Below are positions 17,870-27,264 of a stretch of DNA of 64,000 bases, piece by piece (the stretch's first letter is position 1; each line of letters begins with the position of its first letter). The stretch covers positions 1-64,000 of the forward strand of contig JAENYQ010000005.1 in the NCBI GenBank assembly GCA_016841675.1, written 5' to 3'. The translations under genes and the position numbers were made by a program. The notes beneath the pieces are model-generated. The model was given only the letters and a program-made list of their open reading frames with translations. It was not told where the DNA came from and ran no database searches. The DNA is from Desulfotomaculum sp. Its GTDB lineage: Bacteria; Bacillota; Desulfotomaculia; Desulfotomaculales; Desulfallaceae.

Positions 17870-18415
17870 AAAACCTTCGCCTTTAGGCGAATAGCTTTAG
17901 CGACTATTTTACGGAGAGCAGGGATATCGTTCACCTAAGAGGTGAGTGATATGGCAGAATATCAAAAAGGTAGCCATACGATATTCGATATAAAGTACCA
18001 TTTTGTATGGGTGACAAAGTATAGATATCATGTTCTTAAAGACGAAATAGCGCTTAGGCTAAGAGAATTAATCCGGCAGAGCTGCCTCAGTAGGGGTATA
18101 ACGATAATAAAAGGTAGTATAGGGAACGACCATATACACCTTTTGCTCGGGTGCCCACCGCAGCTATCTCATCAAAAATAGTACTGTACCTTAAGGGGCG
18201 TTCATCAAGGTTACTACAAAAAGAATTCCCTCATCTAAAGAAGCGGTATTGGGGTCAGCATCTTTGGGCCCGTGGGTATTTTTGCGCATCGGTAGGCACC
18301 GTTACTGATGAGATGATAAGAGAATATATCGAAAAACAACAGACTGATGGTGATGAAGAGAATTTTAAAATCACCACATGAGTTTCAGTCATGAGCTTTA
18401 GTTGGCAGCTGTTTT
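17870..18415 (+). mobile_element. IS200/IS605-type insertion sequence, decayed
   Basis: The element begins with the typical subterminal hairpin TTCGCC-TTTA-GGCGAA (17876-17891) and spans a single frameshifted transposase gene. The right end near 18390-18415 (TCATGAGCTTTAGTTG) is approximate. No target duplication is expected for this family. It is inserted between the TRAP permease and acyl-CoA ligase genes, in the opposite orientation. Confidence 0.75.
17951..18381 (+). pseudogene. tnpA: IS200-family TnpA transposase, frameshifted
   Basis: Y1 HUH transposase of about 140 residues. The first frame (17951-18181) has the N-terminal half with the HUH motif GNDHIHLLLG; the second (18151-18381) continues with KIVLYLKGRSSRLLQ and KRYWGQHLWARGYF to the end. 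A one-base loss near 18170-18180, in the CAGCTATCTCATC stretch, separates them, so no full protein is made. Start ATG 17951 follows GAGGTG. Confidence 0.85.
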
Positions 18416-18511
18416 CATCAACTTCCGCCAGCCATATTGTCTTATTACCGCAAGCATAGTCAATAAAAACCACTCTTTTCCCGTCATGGAAATAGTGACA
18501 ACAACGGTTAG

Positions 18512-20404
18512 CTATAGCGATTGTTTTTCCGCTATTCTGGGAGTAAAGTATCGATTTGTGACAAGTACAACTAATAGCAGTGCAACACCTAATAAATCTG
18601 TAAGCGTACCGGTACTAATCAGAGTTAAAGCCGCTACAAGTAAGAGAACTCTCTGCCACCAATAAACCTTCGCAAACATAAATCCTGATAACCCGCCTGC
18701 CAAAGCCCATATCCCTATCACACTGCTTATTATAGCTAAAATCACTGCAGAAACAGAACCATCCATTAATAATTCAGGTCCGTAAACAAACATAAAGGGA
18801 ATGATAAAAGCAGGGAATCCTAGGCGAAAAGCTGTAATTCCTGTGGCAAAAAGGTTGCCCTTGGCAATGGTTGCTGCAGCATAGGCACTGATGGCTACAG
18901 GGGGTGTAATCATGCCTATAATTCCATAGGTAAAAACGAACATATGCGCAGCTATCGGTATAACACCCATTTTAATCAAACTTGGGGCAATCATGATGGC
19001 CAGTGTAATATAAATAACTGTAGGTGTAAGTCCAAGTCCCAAAATGAGTGCGATAATTGCAGTGATAATTAAGAGCAACGGTAGAGAGCCACCGGAAAGT
19101 TCAATGAGTATACCGGTCAGGTTAACCCCAAGCCCCGTTATCTGAACAATCCCTGCTAATATTGATATGGCTGCAGAGGTAACAATAATTTCAATTGCTG
19201 TGCGTGCACCACCTTCCAACATATTTAGGAATTTATTAAGGTTTATCTCTTTCCTGTTCTTAAATACAGCGATAATAATGATGGTTATAATAGATAGGAG
19301 AGCAGCCCTGGAAGCGGAATAATTTAAACCCACCAGAGTGTACATTAATACTATAAGAGGGATCAAAAACAGGTAACCCTGGCGCAGGGATTCTTTAACC
19401 CTTGGTAACTCATTCCGTGGCATGCCTTTCAAGCCGTATTTTTGTGCCTCCATATCTACAGCGAAAGTAAGCGCAATAAAGTAGAGAAAAGCCGGTATAA
19501 AAGCAGCTTTAATAACAGTGCCATATGAAACATCAAGATACTCGGCCATGATAAAAGCAGCCGCTCCCATTACCGGGGGCGTAAACATCCCCCCTGTGGA
19601 GGCTGCAGCCTCTACCGCACCAGCGAAACGGGGAGAATATCCTAAATTCTTCATCATCGGGATGGTAAAAGAACCGGTAGTCATAACATTGGCAACTGCG
19701 CTTCCTGAAAGCGAACCAAAAAGAGCACTGGCCCAGATAGAAACCTTCGCTGGCCCCCCTCTGGCCGAACCAAATCCCCCCATGCACAGGTCAATCACCA
19801 ACTTGCCAGCGCCCGATTGCTGATAGAATGTGGCGAATAATATGAAAATAAAAATATATCTGGCTGAAATACCGAGAATTTCACCATAAATACCGTTACC
19901 CGAGAGGTAAAGATAACTAAGCAGCCGTTCCCAGGAAAGCGCCCGGCCGGCTAAAGGTCCGGGGAAGTAATTGGCATAAAGCGAGTAAAATAAAAAACAT
20001 AAAATAATTATGGGGATTGACCACCCTATGGTCCTGCGGGTACCCTCCAGTATGATCAATGCCGTTAACACGGCAAGTATGATTTCTACAGTGTTAATAT
20101 CACCCATCCGGTTAACTAGGGTATCCTGCCCAATTTCATAGTACCAGATTAGGTATATACTGCTTATTAACCCAACCATCACCATAACGAGATCCCAAAA
20201 AGGAACTTTACCTGATTTTTTCTCTTTCTTCCCGGAAGGGTAAAGAATAAAGACAAGCACCAAACCAAAGGCCAGGTGAATCGAACGAAATGTGGTCGGC
20301 ATAAGGTCAATGAAACCTGTGGCCATTGCTAAATGAAACAATGATGCTATCACGGCTACCCAGAATGTAAATTTTTTTATGTTACCTTCCAAAACCCTGT
20401 ACAT
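18512..20404 (-). CDS. TRAP transporter permease, fused 4TM/12TM (TAXI type)
   Basis: Membrane component of a tripartite ATP-independent periplasmic-type transporter; 630 residues, nearly all hydrophobic. About four helices form the small-subunit part in the first ~130 residues, followed by the large DctM-like part with SGSAVANVMTTGSFTIPMMK and ASTGGMFTPPVMGAAAF. It imports an organic acid using an ion gradient together with the TAXI receptor encoded just upstream. ATG 20404 is preferred because GGGGGAGG lies 10 bases upstream; the open frame extends to 20470. Substrate unknown; neighbours suggest aromatic or dicarboxylic acids. Confidence 0.94.
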   Translation of the reverse strand: MYRVLEGNIKKFTFWVAVIASLFHLAMATGFIDLMPTTFRSIHLAFGLVLVFILYPSGKKEKKSGKVPFWDLVMVMVGLISSIYLIWYYEIGQDTLVNRMGDINTVEIILAVLTALIILEGTRRTIGWSIPIIILCFLFYSLYANYFPGPLAGRALSWERLLSYLYLSGNGIYGEILGISARYIFIFILFATFYQQSGAGKLVIDLCMGGFGSARGGPAKVSIWASALFGSLSGSAVANVMTTGSFTIPMMKNLGYSPRFAGAVEAAASTGGMFTPPVMGAAAFIMAEYLDVSYGTVIKAAFIPAFLYFIALTFAVDMEAQKYGLKGMPRNELPRVKESLRQGYLFLIPLIVLMYTLVGLNYSASRAALLSIITIIIIAVFKNRKEINLNKFLNMLEGGARTAIEIIVTSAAISILAGIVQITGLGVNLTGILIELSGGSLPLLLIITAIIALILGLGLTPTVIYITLAIMIAPSLIKMGVIPIAAHMFVFTYGIIGMITPPVAISAYAAATIAKGNLFATGITAFRLGFPAFIIPFMFVYGPELLMDGSVSAVILAIISSVIGIWALAGGLSGFMFAKVYWWQRVLLLVAALTLISTGTLTDLLGVALLLVVLVTNRYFTPRIAEKQSL

Positions 20405-20521
20405 ATTTAACTTACCTCCCCCAATACAAGACAGGATTTGAGGGGCCGTGAGAAAGATTTTCAATATCAAATTCGGCCCCTCGTTTAGATTGCACCAAAG
20501 CCTGATGTAAAAAGGAAATTT

Positions 20522-21568
20522 TTAGTCTTTCCATACTCCCTTTTCTTTAAAATATTTTATTGCCCCTGGATGGTATGGAATAAGCTTACTAGAGGTTGCT
20601 CTCTCAAGGGTTATCCACTTGCCGTCGGGGTGAACGGCCTCAAGTTCTGAAAGGTTATCAAAGATTGCTTTAACAATCTTGTAGGCCGTCTCTTCGTCTA
20701 TCTTTTCATCGATTACTATGCTTGAGCAGTTACCAATAGTTACAAAATCGTCCTTTTGTTCCGGGAAAAGTGCTCCTGATGGGTCTACCCGGGTAGCAAA
20801 TGCAAATGCAGGGTTTTCCTTGACTGCCTCTTCGGCAAGCTGTTTGTCCACAGGTATCCATTTCACCTTTATGGAAGACATAAGGTCGGTGGTGGCTGAA
20901 CCCCGAGGATAGAACAGACCGTCTAGATTACCGTCTTTAATCTGCTGTACCGTGCTATTCAAATCAGTAACCGGCACAGCATTCACGCTGTTTTGCAGCC
21001 CATATTTGGCGGTTATCGTGTTCCACAAATCCCTGGCACTAGAACTGCTCACAGGAAAGGCCGCAATTTTTTTACCTTTAAGGTCCTGCCAGGAATTTAT
21101 TCCTGAATCCTCCCTGACTACCAGATAGTGTGGGACATCTTGCGTCACGAATAGCATGCGCAACATAGGGTACGGCTTATCAAATGTTCCTTTGCCCTGA
21201 AACGCCTCGTAAGCCGTTGGAATTATGGCATATCCCATCTCGGCTTCACCGTTGCCGATCATTTTAATGTTTTCTACCGAGGCTCCCGTGGGTTGGGCGG
21301 TTACTTTTATACCGGGTGCTTTATCACTGATAATTTTTGCCATTCCTACCCCTAAGCTGTACATTCCAGCACCTTGAGGCGCGGTACCAATTGTCATAAA
21401 ATTTTGTTTTTCGGAACCACTCTTTGTTTCATTGCTCTGCCCGGATTGGGATGCTTGGTTTCCTTTGTCGGAAGCACCTTGTTCACTAGAGCAACCGGTA
21501 ATTCCAATTAACAAAACCAAGGCCACGAAAAAAAGCGCTGACAATAAGAATCCCCTTGACCTGACCAT
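20522..21568 (-). CDS. TAXI-family TRAP solute receptor (lipoprotein)
   Basis: Extracytoplasmic binding protein, 348 residues, with a lipoprotein signal (lipobox IGITGC, C26) and a Ser/Gly/Gln-rich linker. The mature part has the TAXI signature: FMTIGTAPQGAGMYSLGVGM near the start and KIAAFPVSSSSARDLW-like lobes. A GGGGGG ribosome site precedes ATG 21568, and a TATAC/TTGTCC pair upstream could be a vegetative promoter. It is 117 bases upstream of the permease gene and forms one operon with it. Confidence 0.94.
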   Translation of the reverse strand: MVRSRGFLLSALFFVALVLLIGITGCSSEQGASDKGNQASQSGQSNETKSGSEKQNFMTIGTAPQGAGMYSLGVGMAKIISDKAPGIKVTAQPTGASVENIKMIGNGEAEMGYAIIPTAYEAFQGKGTFDKPYPMLRMLFVTQDVPHYLVVREDSGINSWQDLKGKKIAAFPVSSSSARDLWNTITAKYGLQNSVNAVPVTDLNSTVQQIKDGNLDGLFYPRGSATTDLMSSIKVKWIPVDKQLAEEAVKENPAFAFATRVDPSGALFPEQKDDFVTIGNCSSIVIDEKIDEETAYKIVKAIFDNLSELEAVHPDGKWITLERATSSKLIPYHPGAIKYFKEKGVWKD

Positions 21569-22805
21569 ACTATTAACCCCCCTGTATAATTGTTTTTAGA
21601 ACTACAGGACAACTTTAATTCCAGTTAAGAAATGGAATGGATTATTGTAAGTTCGAGCCGATCCCCTATATTACGGGTACACTACTGAAATCAGCGCTTT
21701 CGCAATATACTTGATTGGTTGTAATATAAGCAACTATTCTCATGGCAGACATTGACTCCTATGGTCCCCATTACCCTGTGCACCGGCCCAGCGATAAGCC
21801 GGGCGGCCTTGCACGGGGCTGGGAATGCCGCCTTGCTCCGTTCTATCTCCCGCGTTGGGTTAAAGCGCCTATTCTAAGGAGACCACCTCTTTCTTTAATG
21901 TATAATGTAATTTAAGCTTTGATTTCACTGCGAAAGGTCTAAATTTAAGCTATTATTGTCTATACGTAGTTATAGTAGAATTTCTGATGGCTATATATTG
22001 TAGATGATTTATAGAAAATAGGGTTTATGCAGCGAAATCAAGCTTTGCAACCGGTCGAGATAGACCACGACCTCCCCGCAGTCTTCCAGGTTGCAGCTTT
22101 TTTTCGTTTCCCGTCAGTCCAAGACAGTCGCGCAGCACTTCCAGCAGGGTCTCCAGTGCTCTTGAATCTCTGCGTGGCATTCTCGCCCATTTACTATCAA
22201 CGTTACCTCTCTCTTGACAAAAACTACCTCCTACGTTATCCATCCTGTGCCTTTAGGTAAATTACAATTAGCAGCATTCGACAATCTATTAACTATTCTG
22301 ACTAATCACACATTAAGCAGTTCTTTTACACGCGAGAGGGCCGAATAGATAACCGACGGTTTATATTCTCCTTTGATGTTGCCCGATTTTGAGGACATCG
22401 CCTCGTGCCAAAAGCTGTAGCTTGGGTCACAGAGAAAAATGAAATTTTAGCTACCGACAAAAAATCGCGCAACAAAGAGAGACATTAGAGCGAGATGTCA
22501 GGCAAATGCTAGCCAAACGAAAACTTAAATCTTTACTGCAGGTGACTATCATACCCGTCGAGTTAAAGTTTTTCAAAAAAGACGGAACAACACGTACGGT
22601 AAATTCGTTTAAAAAAACCTTTTTTCGGTTTAAAATGGATCCCATAAGTCTGCCTGACTGGCTAATTTTAGTGCCAGTGGCAATAAATCAATGAAACCGG
22701 TACTGATAAAATAAGATTCCAAACCCTCCTCAAAATGCATACCTAAGTATACCCCCATGCCGCCGCACGGCATCAGCAGAGAATGAAAATTTACAGTTAT
22801 TTGTT

Positions 22806-22852
22806 ATTCTAAACGAAGTGAAGAATCTAAGATCCTTCACTTCGTTTAGAAT
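22806..22852. repeat. Dispersed repeat E, full palindrome
   Basis: ATTCTAAACGAAGTGAAG and CTTCACTTCGTTTAGAAT form perfect 18-bp arms around an 11-base loop. This is the complete form of the word seen singly at the left edge and at 27.6 kb. Confidence 0.85.
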
Positions 22853-22856
22853 GACA

Positions 22857-23262
22857 GTCCCTTAACATTAAGTCGAATGCGCCAGAGAACTGGACGCCCG
22901 ACAAGTGCATCATACCCCATAGCGAAAGAACGAAGAACGAGACAACTTGGCTTATGCCCTGCATGAACCCTTCGACCTTGCCGATTTCCCCCTTTGGTGT
23001 CAGCGTGTAGAGCAGCGAATTAGTCGTAATCGGTCTGTTGACTATTTGGAAGCCATAAGCGCAGCCCAACAAGATGACCGGTTATGACGGCGCTTCTGCA
23101 CCTGAAGACAAGCTGACGAAGCTGATGACCGCCAGGATGAAATGCGAGCAGATCCGTCTGTTTAAGGTTCAAGTGTTTGACCTGTTCCAAATAGGTCGGG
23201 ATCTACCTTACCAAGCCCCAGACGACAAGATTGGTGAAGTAGCCAAGCCGAAGATGAGCTAG
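22857..23262 (-). pseudogene. Membrane-transporter remnant (MFS-like)
   Basis: On the minus strand the piece GCAYGFQIVNRPITTNSLLY and ISQVVSFFVLSLWGMMHLSG reads like the last helices of a major-facilitator transporter, and the upstream part (ILAVISFVSL) continues the theme but with stop codons and frame changes. There is no start or full-length frame. The family call is by feel of the sequence and is weak. Confidence 0.35.
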
Positions 23263-23322
23263 AAGCGCCCCAACTGAATGATTTCGCCCATCCGTTTGCC
23301 CTAATACTACTCTTACCTGAAA

Positions 23323-24810
23323 TTAACTCTTTTCATTTTTCTGTTTAAAACCATACTCGTTCCAGCGTTTTGCAGTAAGCTGATCCATTTCGTCACTGTA
23401 CCAAACAACAGGAGGATAGCGGTGACCGGCCCATTGTTCTCTTGGTACAAAGCGCCAATCACGGGTCGCATCAATTAACAATCGGTTCCATCTAGCTCGT
23501 CCATGTACATGCGGGTCCTTTATGTCGGGGGGCGTACTCGGATCTAAACCCGATCCGGGGAAACCAGGGAAAATGACTATACCATCTTCCTTAGCGTCAA
23601 CCCTATAGGCAAAAGCCCATTCCACTTGAATTGGATCATGAATATCAATGTCTTCTTCAACTACAATTACATTTTTAAAACAGCCGGCTTGAACAGCGAA
23701 CAACCCCGCAGCAACTTGTTTAGCATGACCCTGGAACCCCTTTTTAATTTGAACCCGAATATTAGTGCCAAAACCAGTAGCCAGAGGACAATACACGTCG
23801 GTGACGTCAGGGATGCCCATGGCGTCCAAAGTGTTCCAAGCATAAGCAGACAAGTTGACGGACTCTACGACATTATCTTCTACAATAGGTTTGCCCTCTA
23901 AAGTGCCTTGAAAAATAGGATTATTGCGGTAAGTTATGCAACTTACCTTTATTGACGGTTTGAGACCCTTTTCGCCAGCATAGTACCCGGTGAATTCTCC
24001 GAATGGACCTTCCATTACGAAATCTGAAGGATCTGTACTAATAAATCCCTCAATTACTATTTCAGCGCTAGCTGGAACCTCCAGATCAATGGTTTCACAT
24101 CGTATAAGTTCGACAGGACGCTGCCTAAAAGCACCCATCATGTCATACTCGCTGACCTGGTGAGAATATGGGGCAGCTGCACAAAATGGTAGTACTTGAT
24201 CCCATCCAAGTACTAGTGCCACCGGCATCGGTTCGTTTCTTTCAGCATATTTTGCAAAATGCCTTCCATGGTGTTTGTCAGGGTGCATAAGTATGCCAAG
24301 GGTATTTTCATCAATGACCTGACACCTATAAAGGCCTACGTTGTGTATGCCTGTATCGGGGTCCTTAGTTACCACTCCGCCGAAAGTCATCAAGTACCTA
24401 CCTGCGTCCAACGGATTCCACTTGGGGATCGGGAGTTTAAGTAAATCTATATCTTTTCCCAGCTTTATATTTTCCTTTACCGGGCCTTCTTCAACCCTTA
24501 AAGGCTTAATTGGGTTTTTAGACCTTTCCCGGACAGTTTGGATGATTTCCCGGGCAGAAGTCCCCTCGGTCAACCCTAGCATCCATGCTACCCGGTCATA
24601 ATTACTTAGGGAACTTACGAACACCCTCCGACAATCAGTATCCTGGTGATCCTTTATGTTCTCAAATAAAAGGGCAGGGAGCTTTTGGTCAAGCGCTTTT
24701 CTGGTTACCGCACCCAATTCTTCGTCCCAGTGTACTGGGGCATTAATTCTGTGCAATTGGGATTTGTTTTCGAGAAAGCTAAGCCATTCCCGCAAATCGC
24801 TAAAAGCCAT
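23323..24810 (-). CDS. ubiD: UbiD-family prenyl-FMN-dependent (de)carboxylase
   Basis: Reversible decarboxylase using prenylated FMN. The 495 residues contain the cofactor and metal motif N157-V-G-L-Y-R162, H184 in HHGRHFAKY, and the catalytic pair E267-x4-E272 in EGPFGEFTGYY; these match the N/R/E/E set of Fdc1 and UbiD. GGAGGAATTG precedes ATG 24810, and TTGACA with a TACAAT-like box lies 30-60 bases upstream. Ubiquinone synthesis is unlikely in an anaerobic Firmicute. With the CoA ligase, TRAP transporter and UbiX nearby, a hydroxybenzoate- or phthaloyl-CoA-type decarboxylase is plausible; this is inference. Confidence 0.93.
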   Translation of the reverse strand: MAFSDLREWLSFLENKSQLHRINAPVHWDEELGAVTRKALDQKLPALLFENIKDHQDTDCRRVFVSSLSNYDRVAWMLGLTEGTSAREIIQTVRERSKNPIKPLRVEEGPVKENIKLGKDIDLLKLPIPKWNPLDAGRYLMTFGGVVTKDPDTGIHNVGLYRCQVIDENTLGILMHPDKHHGRHFAKYAERNEPMPVALVLGWDQVLPFCAAAPYSHQVSEYDMMGAFRQRPVELIRCETIDLEVPASAEIVIEGFISTDPSDFVMEGPFGEFTGYYAGEKGLKPSIKVSCITYRNNPIFQGTLEGKPIVEDNVVESVNLSAYAWNTLDAMGIPDVTDVYCPLATGFGTNIRVQIKKGFQGHAKQVAAGLFAVQAGCFKNVIVVEEDIDIHDPIQVEWAFAYRVDAKEDGIVIFPGFPGSGLDPSTPPDIKDPHVHGRARWNRLLIDATRDWRFVPREQWAGHRYPPVVWYSDEMDQLTAKRWNEYGFKQKNEKS

Positions 24811-25825
24811 GACAATTCCTCCTTAGATTATTATTGTATACAGACCACCGTCTTGTCAAAAATAACTTCTTATAAGCGCATGCTTGTCAACTTTACCCCC
24901 TTCCCCCGCTTTTCTTTAACTAAGGCACCGAATTTCAACAAACCCACCCCCTGAAATAACAATGTTACTTCAAGATGGTTACAGCGTCAAAGGTCCTGCT
25001 CCACGCGATCCTGCCTCCATTCATCAAACTCCGTTAGTCTATTTTATAGTTAAGTGGAAATTGTTCCGATAATCGGAACAGCTAACCATTTATTCAAATG
25101 CATTATAGTTAAATAATTTAAAATAGTCAATATATTTAACAGTGATTCTGCTGCAAAAAGCTTTTTTTAGATCAACTGTCTGATTTTAGCCCCCACTTCA
25201 GGCCATAAAAGGAGCACTTATTACTGGCTTTTACTCGATTTTTTGAGCAGAGTAGAGGGTTTTGCAGTGGAATCAACAGTAGTTATCTGTTCATTCTGTG
25301 ATAATGTCACCCTGAAATATTTCTGAGAAGATGTCACAAAACATGCGAGATTTTATTAAGGACTGGGGACAAGCCTACCCAAAAGGTTCCAATATAGCCG
25401 TGGCTGTAAACGTTGAAGCTACTGGCAAACACCTGGTATTTGCACTTGACGTAACAGAAGACTATTTGTATGATGTCTAATAATAAAGCTGAACAATGTG
25501 TAATGACAGGTAAATATGGTTTTTCGCCAGAGGGCACCCGCGGAGGAAGCACCATGTAAAGAATTAATTATTAATAAATGTGAAAGATTTTCGGTTTGGT
25601 TTTTCGGAAAGAGACTTTTTTATACTTCCTGGAGTTTATGGCAACTGACCTAGATATTTCAGCAGCGGTTGATGGTGTAGTGACTAAAGTGGGATAGATT
25701 TTCTGCTAAACCTTCCAGTAAATACTTTTTCGACATAGGCAGAATCTCGCAGGATGCACTGGAAAAGATTGATATAAATGGCTTTCCAAGAATATTGGTT
25801 AAGGAAAGCTGGAAAGGGATAAAAA
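24811..25825. other. Intergenic region with gene remnants
   Basis: One kilobase between ubiD and the second iclR. It contains the ubiD promoter region, the 19-bp palindrome at 25062-25080, and short remnants: a 45-codon frame at 25343-25480 (begins MRDFIKDWGQAYPKG) and a second open stretch just before iclR. These look like fragments of lost genes; I cannot name the families. Confidence 0.5.
25062..25080. promoter_or_regulatory. Perfect 19-bp palindrome, candidate IclR operator
   Basis: TGTTCCGATAATCGGAACA has 9-bp perfect arms around one base. IclR-family operators are often of this TTCCG/CGGAA kind. It lies about 250 bases upstream of ubiD and 750 bases before the IclR gene at 25826. Confidence 0.6.
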
Positions 25826-26605
25826 ATGCCGGATAAAGATATATCCAAAACCGTTTTAAAAGCTTACAGAATTTTGGACATTATTAGCAAGGAATATCAA
25901 ATCGGAATAAGTGAGCTGGCACGGAAAAGCCAGATGAAGAAATCTACCGTAGCCCGGTTGGTGAATACACTCAAACAAACCGGTTTGGTTGAACAAGATC
26001 GGTTAAGCCAAAAGTTTTCTATTACTACAAAAATATTTGAATTTAGTAGTCGGCTTCTATTAAACTTGGATGTACGCCTTCGGAGCAAGCCGCTTATAGC
26101 AGATTTTGTTCAACAGGAGAACAAATCAGTCCTGTTGGCTATAATCAGTATGTGTGATGTAGTATACATTGACAAATTTGAAGCCGAGGAGTTTTTCCAC
26201 ATTAGAACCCCAGTCGGTGGTCGGGCACCAATCCACTGCTCAGCTAGTGGCAAAGCCATGCTTTCTTTTCTTGAACCCGAACAGCGAAGACAAATCCTTA
26301 ATACTAGACCCCTTAAGGCGTACACACCCCGTACACTTACCAACCTGGACGATTTGGAGCAAGACCTTGCCGCCACCCGTGAGCGAGGCTATTGCATTGA
26401 GTTTGAAGAATTTCACCCGGGCTTAAGTGCCGTTGCCGCACCTATTTTTGATCGGGATAATCGAGTAATAGCATCTATCACATTACCTCGTATATCTGCA
26501 AGTATTAACGAAGCTGAACTGAATTCCCTTGGTAGCAAACTGGTTATTTTAGGGAGGAATGTCAGTCGGCGAATGGGGTGGAATTTAAGGCATTCCAATA
26601 GGTAA
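25826..26605 (+). CDS. IclR-family transcriptional regulator
   Basis: A 259-residue regulator with an N-terminal winged helix (about 6-70; SQMKKSTVARLVNTLKQTG is the recognition region) and an IclR effector domain with CSASGKAMLSFL and the FHPGLSAVAAPIFDRD core. It is transcribed away from ubiD and is the likely regulator of the ubiD and transporter genes. AAAGGGA precedes ATG 25826. Both IclR proteins in the window have the same domain layout but only modest similarity, so they probably sense different effectors. Confidence 0.93.
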   Translation: MPDKDISKTVLKAYRILDIISKEYQIGISELARKSQMKKSTVARLVNTLKQTGLVEQDRLSQKFSITTKIFEFSSRLLLNLDVRLRSKPLIADFVQQENKSVLLAIISMCDVVYIDKFEAEEFFHIRTPVGGRAPIHCSASGKAMLSFLEPEQRRQILNTRPLKAYTPRTLTNLDDLEQDLAATRERGYCIEFEEFHPGLSAVAAPIFDRDNRVIASITLPRISASINEAELNSLGSKLVILGRNVSRRMGWNLRHSNR

Positions 26606-26744
26606 GTTGCGATGGTTATTTACATTAACATACATAACTATAATTGATTCAATTGCAAAAACCTCTCAAAAACAGCTAAAAAACTAGAAAAAAATGGGAC
26701 ATGCCGGTAAGAGAGTGGAAAACTGTTTTGTTAACTCAGAGGCC

Positions 26745-26824
26745 AAATTGTTGAGTAGGTCAGAGGCCTTTCGACCTCCTTCCCCTCCAAGAACGGAGCG
26801 TGCGACTTTCACTGCACTCCGCTC
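26745..26824 (-). mobile_element. Group II intron 3' end remnant (domains V and VI)
   Basis: On the minus strand 26824-26791 reads as a domain V hairpin: GAGCGGAGTGC pairs with GCACGCTCCGTTC around AGTGAAAGTC. It is followed by a domain VI-like stem GAGGTCGAAAGGCCTC and CTGACCTACTCAAC, which includes a candidate branch A. No intron-encoded reverse transcriptase or 5' part is seen nearby, so this is a dead fragment. Confidence 0.7.
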
Positions 26825-26905
26825 ACCGCTCAGACATTACCTGCTGGGCTGTGCTGAAGATAATATACGAGGTGTTTGGCTGTTTAAACGGCTGGTAGGG
26901 AGACG

Positions 26906-26978
26906 GGGGTCAGGCTCTTAACTTATTAACTTATTGCGAAGTTCGTGCAATAAGTTAATAAGTTAAGGGCCTGACCCC
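26906..26978. repeat. Palindromic repeat B, copy 2
   Basis: Arms begin GGGGTCAGGCTCTTAAC and end GGGCCTGACCCC; one position is a G-T wobble. The loop GAAGTTCGT is in the opposite orientation to copy 1. It lies upstream of the atp operon. Confidence 0.9.
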
Positions 26979-27264
26979 GTTTCCCCACAGAAAAAATAAA
27001 GTTTAAAGAACAGTGGAGAAGGAAAAACGGTTTGCCGCAGAGAAGTCTAACTCGTGCGAACCTAAAGGCGCAGTTTGCGTTGCTCTAGTTAGTACATCTT
27101 GTCACAATTAAATAATAACATCCGCTTATGTAAATAATTATGATTGATGCGCATTTAAAAAAATAAAATCCACTGAAGGAATACCACCTTTTTTGTAGAA
27201 ATCTATTGCGTGATGGATTGTAATCTAGGCGACAATTTTCACGCAGTTTCCGGGGCGAGGTAAC

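Larger units (their letters stand above)
21569..23322. other. Gene-poor region with decayed sequence
   Basis: A 1.75-kb stretch with no intact gene. It holds GC-rich, possibly structured DNA at 21770-21860, a short open frame on the minus strand (22025-22243) that I do not recognise, the palindrome at 22806-22852 and the transporter-like remnant at 22857-23262. Base composition shifts along the stretch, which fits a graveyard of transferred DNA. Confidence 0.6.
26606..27264. other. Intergenic region upstream of the atp operon
   Basis: Holds the group II intron tail (26745-26824, minus strand), palindromic repeat B copy 2 (26906-26978) and about 280 AT-rich bases before atpZ that should contain the atp promoter. 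I could not place the promoter with confidence. Confidence 0.5.

Noticed and set aside
21770-21860. GC-rich stretch as part of the group II intron
   Set aside because: It has dense inverted words but I could not match it to a specific intron domain; left undefined.
22025-22260. Overlapping short frames on both strands near 22.1 kb
   Set aside because: Neither has a recognisable motif; the minus frame has a weak start context only. Not supported as a gene.
25343-25480. 45-codon frame MRDFIKDWGQAYPKG... as a gene
   Set aside because: No ribosome site, no family recognised, and it sits in a gap of decayed sequence; treated as a remnant.
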